This document shows, piece after piece, positions 58,943 to 64,000 of a stretch of DNA of 64,000 nucleotides. Numbering within the stretch: the first letter of the stretch is position 1; every line of letters starts with the position of its first letter. The position numbers and the translations under genes are program-made. The notes under the pieces are model-generated. The model ran no database searches. It saw nothing but the letters and a program-made list of their open reading frames with translations, and was not told the DNA's origin. Origin of the DNA: Arthrobacter sp. 9V (GTDB taxonomy: Bacteria; Actinomycetota; Actinomycetes; Actinomycetales; Micrococcaceae); contig NZ_LR732912.1 in NCBI RefSeq assembly GCF_902506065.1, positions 1,162,387 to 1,226,386 on the forward strand. Direction: 5' to 3'.

Positions 58943-59922
58943 GAGTAGTGGACCTTTCGCTCAACGAACCGCAGTTGCAAAACAGTGATGATCAGCAGGA
59001 TCACGAAGAGGACCACCGAAATTGCTGCTGAATAACCGGCCCGGTTGTACGCACCGAACGCCTGAAGGTAAGCCTCATAAATCAAGGTGCTGGTGCCGTT
59101 GCCCAGCGGAGTCATGATGCGGATAAGGTCAAACGCCTGCAAGGAACTCAGCATGGTGGTGATCAGCAGGAAGAACGTGGTGGGTGAAAGCAACGGCATG
59201 GAGATGCTGAAAAACCTCCGTGCGCTGTTGGCACCATCCAGCGCGGCGGCCTCCATGACGTCGCGTGGCAATGACTGCAGCCCGGCCAGGTAAACCACGG
59301 CGCAGTAGCCCAGGTTCTTCCAGACATACACAACGATCACCATCACCAACGAAAGCTGGGGATCATTAATCCACTGCGGGCTCTGCTGGCCAAAGCCGCG
59401 CAGCATCCAGGTGAGTACTCCATAGCCGGGATCGAAAATGAACAACCACACCAAACCAACTCCCACACCGGACAGTACATACGGCGCGAACACAGCAGAC
59501 CGGGCAAACGTGGTGCCGCGGACCTTGGAATTGAAGGCCAGGGCAACCAACAGACCAAGGACCATGGAACCGCCCACCGTCACCAGCGTGAAGATGGCAG
59601 TAGTACCAAGGACCTTGGGAGCATCCTCACTGGTGAAGAAAGTGACATAGTTCTGCAAGCCCACCACCGTGGCCGAAGCAGAGCCGAGGGTCCAATCCAA
59701 AGTGGAGTAGTAGATGTTGTTGATCAATGGCCAATACGTAAAGGTGCCGATCAGCAGGAGGTTCGGCAAGGCCATGGCGAGGAAGACCAGGAAGTCCCTG
59801 CGGCTACGGCCGGACCAGCCCCTTCTGTCCTGAGCCGGTCTGACTGCCCGGATGGGCGGAACCGCAGGCTCGGGCCTGCCTGCGGGCGCAGCACTGCTGC
59901 TGTGAATCTGTTGCGTACACAT
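58939..59922 (-). CDS. ABC transporter permease (UgpA/MalF-like)
   Basis: 327 aa with six helices. The EAA loop is EAAALDGANSARRFFSISMP. First gene of the importer operon. No ATP-binding gene is present in the operon; actinobacteria often share one MsiK/UgpC-type ATPase between several importers. ATG at 59922 has only a weak ribosome-binding site, so an internal start is possible. Confidence 0.88.
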   Translation of the reverse strand: MCTQQIHSSSAAPAGRPEPAVPPIRAVRPAQDRRGWSGRSRRDFLVFLAMALPNLLLIGTFTYWPLINNIYYSTLDWTLGSASATVVGLQNYVTFFTSEDAPKVLGTTAIFTLVTVGGSMVLGLLVALAFNSKVRGTTFARSAVFAPYVLSGVGVGLVWLFIFDPGYGVLTWMLRGFGQQSPQWINDPQLSLVMVIVVYVWKNLGYCAVVYLAGLQSLPRDVMEAAALDGANSARRFFSISMPLLSPTTFFLLITTMLSSLQAFDLIRIMTPLGNGTSTLIYEAYLQAFGAYNRAGYSAAISVVLFVILLIITVLQLRFVERKVHYS

Positions 59923-60245
59923 GAGTCACTCACGATTTCAGGCGAATATGGGGGTGCCAGCTCCCTTGCCGGGGCGGCGAAGACAGGCCTAGCTCACCAC
60001 ACCGAAAGCCACTGTTTTAGCCAAAAGAGGGCCCCGTAGCGATAGTTGGCTTACACTTCCAAGCCCGTTTACTCGGTGTTACTCGGGTGTTCGTACTTGA
60101 GGCTTGGCTCCCACTTTGGCGCTGGGCCCCACCCTGCGGTCGGGCTGAACCCCTCGGCGCGCTCGGTCGTGCCTCCCTTAGACGCGCGCTGCCGGGGTCC
60201 AGCCCGACCGCAGTTTGTTTGGGTCCCAAGGTGGAGAATGGAGCC
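59923..60245. other. Divergent gap holding a palindromic repeat
   Basis: 323 bp without a supported gene, between the importer operon and the P1 hydrolase. No clear promoter pair or PHO box was found. Most of the second half is the palindromic element described separately. Confidence 0.5.
60134..60213 (-). repeat. GC-rich palindromic repeat, complete intergenic copy
   Basis: An 80-bp element bounded by perfect 13-bp inverted arms CTGCGGTCGGGCT (60134-60146) and AGCCCGACCGCAG (60201-60213). Its centre (60157-60190) matches, in inverse orientation and with one mismatch in 34 bases, the segment 60831-60864 inside the neighbouring hydrolase gene. It ends 32 bp before that gene's ATG. Confidence 0.85.
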
Positions 60246-61226
60246 ATGGGTTCGATCACCGATGTTGCCGGGGTACGGGTCGGGCATGTGCAGAAGATGG
60301 GGGAGGGGTGGTTGTCCGGGGTGACCGTGGTGCTTCCTCCTGTGGGCACGGTAGGGTCCGTGGATGTTCGGGGCGGGGGGCCGGGGACTCATGAGACTGA
60401 TGCGCTGGACCCCACAACATTGGTATCCACCGTGGACGCTGTGGTGTTGACAGGGGGCAGTGCCTTTGGGTTGGCGTCGGCTGGCGGGGCGCAGCTGTGG
60501 TGTGAGGAGCAGGGCAGGGGGTTCGCCGTTCCGGGGACCGTGGTGCCGATTGTTCCCGCTGCTGCCATCTTCGACCTCGGGCGGGGTGGCGACGTCAAAG
60601 CCCGGCCCGGCGCGGACATGGGTTACCAGGCAGCCGCCGAGGCCTTCGCCTCAGGTGACCACGCCGCCGTCGAGCGTGGAAACGTGGGAGCCGGTACCGG
60701 TGCCGTTGTTGCGCGTGGGCAGTACAAGGGCGGGATTGGTACGTCGTCCATCACTCTTGATGGCGGGGTGATTGTGGGGGCCATTGCCATCGTCAATGCC
60801 CTGGGATCGCCGGTGGGGCTGGGACCCGGCAGCGCGCGTCTAAGGGAGGAACGACCGAGCGCGCAGAGGGTCGCAGACCCGCAAGCGGAACAGCAGGGAC
60901 TCAACACCACGCTTGTGGTGATCGCGACGAATGCTGTCCTGGATGCGGCTGAGTGCAAGCGGACTGCCAGTGCCGGGCATGCGGGGCTGGCGCGGGCGTT
61001 GGATCCGTCCCATACTTTGGCGGACGGTGACACCGTTTTCGCCCTGGCGACCGGCGCCGTCGAGCTTGACCGAAGTACCGAACAGGCGCGGCAAGTCTCG
61101 CTCATAACGCTCCAAAGCGCCGCGGCGGAAGCCGCTCGACTGGCCATTCTGGATGGCGTGCTTGCGGCGGAAAGCGTCTCGACGGCGGCAGGGGACTTTC
61201 CGGCTTATCGGCCAGCGGGGGAGTGA
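60246..61226 (+). CDS. P1 (S58/DmpA-NylC-like) family self-cleaving hydrolase with a repeat-encoded insert
   Basis: A 326-aa N-terminal-nucleophile hydrolase. The family start GSITDVAGVRVGHVQ and the segment VVLTGGSAFGLASAGG are clear. Members self-cleave in front of a Thr/Ser; the best site here is Asn220-Thr221 in LNTTLVVIATNAVLD, as in NylC. Substrates in the family are D-amino-acid peptides, beta-peptides or nylon oligomers; not predictable here. Residues about 193-217 (GPGSARLREERPSAQR and following) are encoded by a palindromic repeat and stand directly before the cleavage site. ATG at 60246 matches the family N-terminus. Confidence 0.87.
   Translation: MGSITDVAGVRVGHVQKMGEGWLSGVTVVLPPVGTVGSVDVRGGGPGTHETDALDPTTLVSTVDAVVLTGGSAFGLASAGGAQLWCEEQGRGFAVPGTVVPIVPAAAIFDLGRGGDVKARPGADMGYQAAAEAFASGDHAAVERGNVGAGTGAVVARGQYKGGIGTSSITLDGGVIVGAIAIVNALGSPVGLGPGSARLREERPSAQRVADPQAEQQGLNTTLVVIATNAVLDAAECKRTASAGHAGLARALDPSHTLADGDTVFALATGAVELDRSTEQARQVSLITLQSAAAEAARLAILDGVLAAESVSTAAGDFPAYRPAGE
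60822..60896 (+). repeat. Palindromic repeat copy inside the P1 hydrolase gene
   Basis: Begins GGACCCGGCAGCGCGCGTCT and is read in frame as about 25 residues. The core 60831-60864 is an inverted copy of 60157-60190 (33 of 34 identical). The outer 13-bp arms of the intergenic copy are degraded here. Confidence 0.85.
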
Positions 61227-61259
61227 CGGCTGGAGACAGGTGCGCTACCATGGACGGAT

Positions 61260-61288
61260 TTAACTTTCCGGCTTCATTGGCGTAGAGT
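61260..61288 (+). promoter_or_regulatory. Candidate promoter of the alpha operon (infA)
   Basis: TTAACT-17-TAGAGT, giving a leader of about 125 nt before infA. Confidence 0.5.
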
Positions 61289-61421
61289 TATTTGTTGGTT
61301 GTCTGTGCAGCCACGCCCTTTTTAGTGTCGTGGTTCCAAGAGGGCCAAGCAAACAAAAAACGTCCGCTGGATCTTCGGTGCCTAACTGAAGGACGGCGGC
61401 AAACAACAGTTAGCGGAGGAT

Positions 61422-61643
61422 ATGGCCAAGAAGGACGGGGTCATTGAGATCGAGGGCGTTGTGACTGAGGCGCTGCCCAATGCGATGTTTCGTGTTGAGC
61501 TCACCAATAAGCACGTCGTTCTCGCACACATCTCTGGGAAGATGCGACAGCACTACATTCGAATCCTCCCCGAGGACCGGGTAGTGGTTGAGCTGAGCCC
61601 ATACGACCTCACACGTGGTCGTATCGTCTACCGCTACAAGTAA
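61422..61643 (+). CDS. infA: Translation initiation factor IF-1
   Basis: 73 aa, an OB-fold protein binding the 30S A site. Begins [21 protein letters not shown] (first part) and ends [13 protein letters not shown] at 61422 after GCGGAGGAT. Confidence 0.98.
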   Translation: MAKKDGVIEIEGVVTEALPNAMFRVELTNKHVVLAHISGKMRQHYIRILPEDRVVVELSPYDLTRGRIVYRYK

Positions 61644-61715
61644 ATTGCTGGGCGGCAAGGCAATAGTGCCTAAGCCGCTCCAGCAGATCAACTGCAAAAC
61701 ACGCAAAGGAACGCC

Positions 61716-61829
61716 ATGAAGGTCAAGCCGAGCGTCAAGCAGATCTGCGACAAGTGCAAAGTGATCCGCCGTAACGGCCGGGTCATGGTGATCTGCGAGA
61801 ACCCGCGCCACAAGCAGCGCCAGGGCTAA
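61716..61829 (+). CDS. rpmJ: 50S ribosomal protein L36
   Basis: 37 aa, begins [19 protein letters not shown]. It keeps Cys11, Cys14, Cys27 and His32, so this is the zinc-binding form. Too short for many gene callers but unmistakable. Confidence 0.97.
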   Translation: MKVKPSVKQICDKCKVIRRNGRVMVICENPRHKQRQG

Positions 61830-62025
61830 TTCCCCCTTCGGGAATATGCGTCCGCAAGGACAAACCTGGGCTGCTAGCCCACGCAAGTAAATAAAGGCAG
61901 CACAAGCTGTGCCAGGACTGCATTACAGAGCCTGGTCAGCGAACCCCCGGTCGGAGGCTGGGGCCACACTGAACGTGTGGGTGTACTGCCTACGACCTCC
62001 GGTTTATTCAAGGAGTACTGCCACT

Positions 62026-62403
62026 ATGGCTCGTCTCGCTGGCGTAGACATTCCCCGCGAAAAGCGGTTGGAAATTGCGCTTACTTACATCTACGGCGTG
62101 GGCAAGACCCGTGCACACGAAACCCTGGCTGCCACCGGCATCAGCGCTGACGTTCGCGTCAAGGACCTGACTGACGCCGAGCTGGTCCAGCTGCGTGACT
62201 ACATTGAAGGCAACTACAAGGTTGAGGGTGACCTTCGCCGCGAGGTAGCCGCTGACATCCGCCGCAAGGTAGAGATCGGCAGCTACGAAGGCCTGCGCCA
62301 CCGCAAGGGCCTGCCCGTACGCGGACAGCGTACGAAGACCAACGCTCGTACCCGTAAGGGCCCGAAGCGCACCGTCGCCGGCAAGAAGAAGGCCGGACGT
62401 TAA
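62026..62403 (+). CDS. rpsM: 30S ribosomal protein S13
   Basis: 125 aa, begins [20 protein letters not shown]. The C-terminal signature [20 protein letters not shown] is complete. ATG at 62026 after CAAGGAGTA; the longer frame is rejected. Confidence 0.97.
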   Translation: MARLAGVDIPREKRLEIALTYIYGVGKTRAHETLAATGISADVRVKDLTDAELVQLRDYIEGNYKVEGDLRREVAADIRRKVEIGSYEGLRHRKGLPVRGQRTKTNARTRKGPKRTVAGKKKAGR

Positions 62404-62454
62404 TCCCTCGGGATTGATCCGGTTTTCCCCCGATAACTTTCTGTAGGAGAAACA

Positions 62455-62856
62455 ATGCCCCCGAAGACTCGTGGAGCGGTTCGTAAGCCGCGTCGCAAGG
62501 ATAAGAAGAATATTGCGCTTGGCCAGGCGCACATCAAGAGCACCTTTAACAACACCATCGTGTCCATCACGGACCCGAACGGTGCTGTAATCTCATGGGC
62601 TTCCGCCGGTGAGGTTGGCTTCAAGGGCTCCCGTAAGTCCACCCCGTTCGCTGCCCAGATGGCTGCCGAAGCTGCTGCAAAGCGCGCTCAGGAGCACGGT
62701 CTGCGCAAGGTTGACGTATTCGTCAAGGGCCCGGGATCCGGACGCGAAACCGCTATCCGTTCGCTTCAGGCCGCTGGCCTCGAGGTTGGCTCCATCCAGG
62801 ACGTCACCCCCAGCGCCCACAACGGTTGCCGCCCGCCGAAGCGCCGCCGCGTCTAA
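62455..62856 (+). CDS. rpsK: 30S ribosomal protein S11
   Basis: 133 aa, platform protein. Ends with [20 protein letters not shown], the S11 signature. The gene normally followed by rpsD; here the next gene is rpoA. Confidence 0.97.
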   Translation: MPPKTRGAVRKPRRKDKKNIALGQAHIKSTFNNTIVSITDPNGAVISWASAGEVGFKGSRKSTPFAAQMAAEAAAKRAQEHGLRKVDVFVKGPGSGRETAIRSLQAAGLEVGSIQDVTPSAHNGCRPPKRRRV

Positions 62857-62870
62857 TTAGGTCTTCCCCG

Positions 62871-62934
62871 CCTGACCGGCCGGGCCTGCTATGGATGGTT
62901 TCGATCATCCATCAGCATGGCCCGGCTGGTCAGG
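62871..62934 (+). other. Large hairpin between rpsK and rpoA
   Basis: CCTGACCGGCCGGGCC (62871-62886) pairs in 15 of 16 positions with 62919-62934, and an inner ATGGATG/CATCCAT stem continues the helix. No T run follows. It may attenuate or insulate transcription before rpoA. Confidence 0.6.
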
Positions 62935-62951
62935 CTGGAAACCGAAGCCGA

Positions 62952-62980
62952 TTTCCACCACCTGTGTTGCGTCATATAGC
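62952..62980 (+). promoter_or_regulatory. Candidate rpoA promoter
   Basis: TTTCCA-17-TATAGC. The -10 lies within GTCATATAGCGG, a 12-nt string also found upstream of rpoB. It stands 26 bp before the rpoA start. Confidence 0.45.
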
Positions 62981-63005
62981 GGATGCTCGCCGAAAGGAAA
63001 CCTAA

Positions 63006-64000
63006 GTGCTCATTGCACAGCGCCCCACCCTGTCTGAAGAAGTTGTATCCGAGAACCGCTCCCGTTTCATCATTGAACCGTTGGAGCCGGGCTTCGGCTA
63101 CACCCTCGGAAACTCCCTCCGCCGTACCCTGCTCTCCTCCATCCCCGGTGCCGCTGTAACCAGCATCCGGATCGATGGCGTGCTGCACGAGTTCACCACG
63201 GTTCCGGGTGTCAAGGAAGATGTCACCGAGATCATCCTGAACATCAAGAACCTTTCGGTTTCCTCCGAGCACGATGAGCCGGTTGTTGCTTACCTGCGCA
63301 AGCAGGGCCCCGGAGTCGTCACCGCCGCGGACATCGCTCCGCCGGCCGGCGTCGAATTCCACAACCCGGATCTGCACATTGCCACACTGAACTCGAAGGG
63401 CAAGTTCGAACTCGAACTGACCATCGAGCGCGGCCGTGGCTACGTTTCGGCAGCTCAGAACAAGTCCGGCGACTCCGAGATCGGCCGTATTCCGGTTGAC
63501 TCGATCTACTCGCCGGTCATGAAGGTAACTTTCCGCGTGGAAGCTACCCGTGTTGAGCAGCGCACCGACTTCGACAAGCTCATTGTCGACGTCGAGACCA
63601 AGCAGGCCATCGCCCCGCGCGATGCTGTTGCTTCCGCAGGCACCACCTTGGTGGAACTGTTCGGTCTGGCTCGTGAGCTGAACACCGCAGCTGAAGGTAT
63701 CGAGATTGGCCCGTCGCCGACGGACGCTGCCCTGGCAGCTGACATGGCTCTGCCGATCGAGGATCTGGACCTCACCGTCCGTTCCTACAACTGCCTCAAG
63801 CGTGAGGGCATCCACACCGTGGGTGAACTCGTTGCCCGCTCCGAGGCTGACCTGATGGACATTCGTAACTTCGGTGCGAAGTCCATTGACGAGGTCAAGG
63901 CAAAGCTCGTGGAACTGGGTCTGTCCCTCAAGGACTCCCCTCCCGGTTTCGATCTCGCAGCCCGCGCCGCAGCCATCGAAGAGGACGACGCCGCGTTCAG
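63006..64000 (+). CDS. rpoA: RNA polymerase alpha subunit (3' end outside window)
   Basis: 331 codons are visible, nearly the full ~336. The N-terminal assembly domain contains [20 protein letters not shown]. The C-terminal domain contains [17 protein letters not shown] and [17 protein letters not shown] at 63006 after GAAAGGAAACC. rplQ would be expected next. Confidence 0.97.
   Translation, partial: MLIAQRPTLSEEVVSENRSRFIIEPLEPGFGYTLGNSLRRTLLSSIPGAAVTSIRIDGVLHEFTTVPGVKEDVTEIILNIKNLSVSSEHDEPVVAYLRKQGPGVVTAADIAPPAGVEFHNPDLHIATLNSKGKFELELTIERGRGYVSAAQNKSGDSEIGRIPVDSIYSPVMKVTFRVEATRVEQRTDFDKLIVDVETKQAIAPRDAVASAGTTLVELFGLARELNTAAEGIEIGPSPTDAALAADMALPIEDLDLTVRSYNCLKREGIHTVGELVARSEADLMDIRNFGAKSIDEVKAKLVELGLSLKDSPPGFDLAARAAAIEEDDAAF

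Noticed and set aside
60017..60349. 110-codon minus-strand ORF over the palindromic repeat
   Set aside because: It joins antisense of the hydrolase start with the repeat; only useful as evidence that the repeat is open in this frame.

Overview
The window is chromosomal DNA from a high-GC actinobacterium, most likely a member of the Micrococcaceae close to Arthrobacter/Paenarthrobacter. The evidence is the mycothiol synthase gene next to a GlnR-type regulator, frequent GTG/TTG starts, an RpoB whose rifampicin region numbers exactly like the mycobacterial protein, and a ribosomal-protein supercluster that lacks rpsN and rpsD at their usual places. The genus is an inference; I ran no database search.

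Layout. 1-8 kb: mshD (cut by the window edge) and glnR on the minus strand, then a plus-strand run of a membrane protein, a 37-aa membrane ORF, a nitrobindin-like protein, a flavodoxin-family oxidoreductase, ygfZ, an ankyrin protein, and a PadR regulator overlapping an MFS exporter. 8-16 kb: a GNAT/pfkA pair, a PspC/LiaF-like envelope-stress cluster with a divergent histidine kinase and LuxR-type regulator, and aspC. 16-64 kb: tRNA-Trp and the transcription/translation supercluster: secE-nusG-rplK-rplA, rplJ-rplL, rpoB-rpoC, rpsL-rpsG-fusA-tuf, the S10 operon (rpsJ to rpsQ), the spc operon (rplN to rplO), secY-adk, map, and the start of the alpha operon (infA-rpmJ-rpsM-rpsK-rpoA, the last cut by the edge).

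The supercluster is interrupted by islands of non-ribosomal genes: two coupled double-GNAT acetyltransferase genes between rplA and rplJ; a proofreading deacylase and a thiolase between rplL and rpoB; a 1415-aa polytopic membrane protein, a 41-aa membrane ORF and a GH1 beta-glucosidase between tuf and rpsJ; and a sugar-type ABC importer without its ATPase plus a P1-family (DmpA/NylC-like) self-cleaving hydrolase between map and infA. Strong intrinsic terminators and recurrent promoter hexamers (-10 TAGACT in four places) split the supercluster into separate transcription units.

The most unusual signal is at the P1 hydrolase. A GC-rich palindromic repeat occurs as a complete intergenic copy just upstream of the gene, and a second, inverted copy lies in frame inside the coding sequence. 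There it adds about 25 residues to the linker immediately before the predicted Asn-Thr self-cleavage site. This resembles protein-coding palindromic elements such as those of Rickettsia. A separate 25-bp perfect palindrome lies downstream of rplL. No CRISPR array, rRNA, transposase or prophage was seen.
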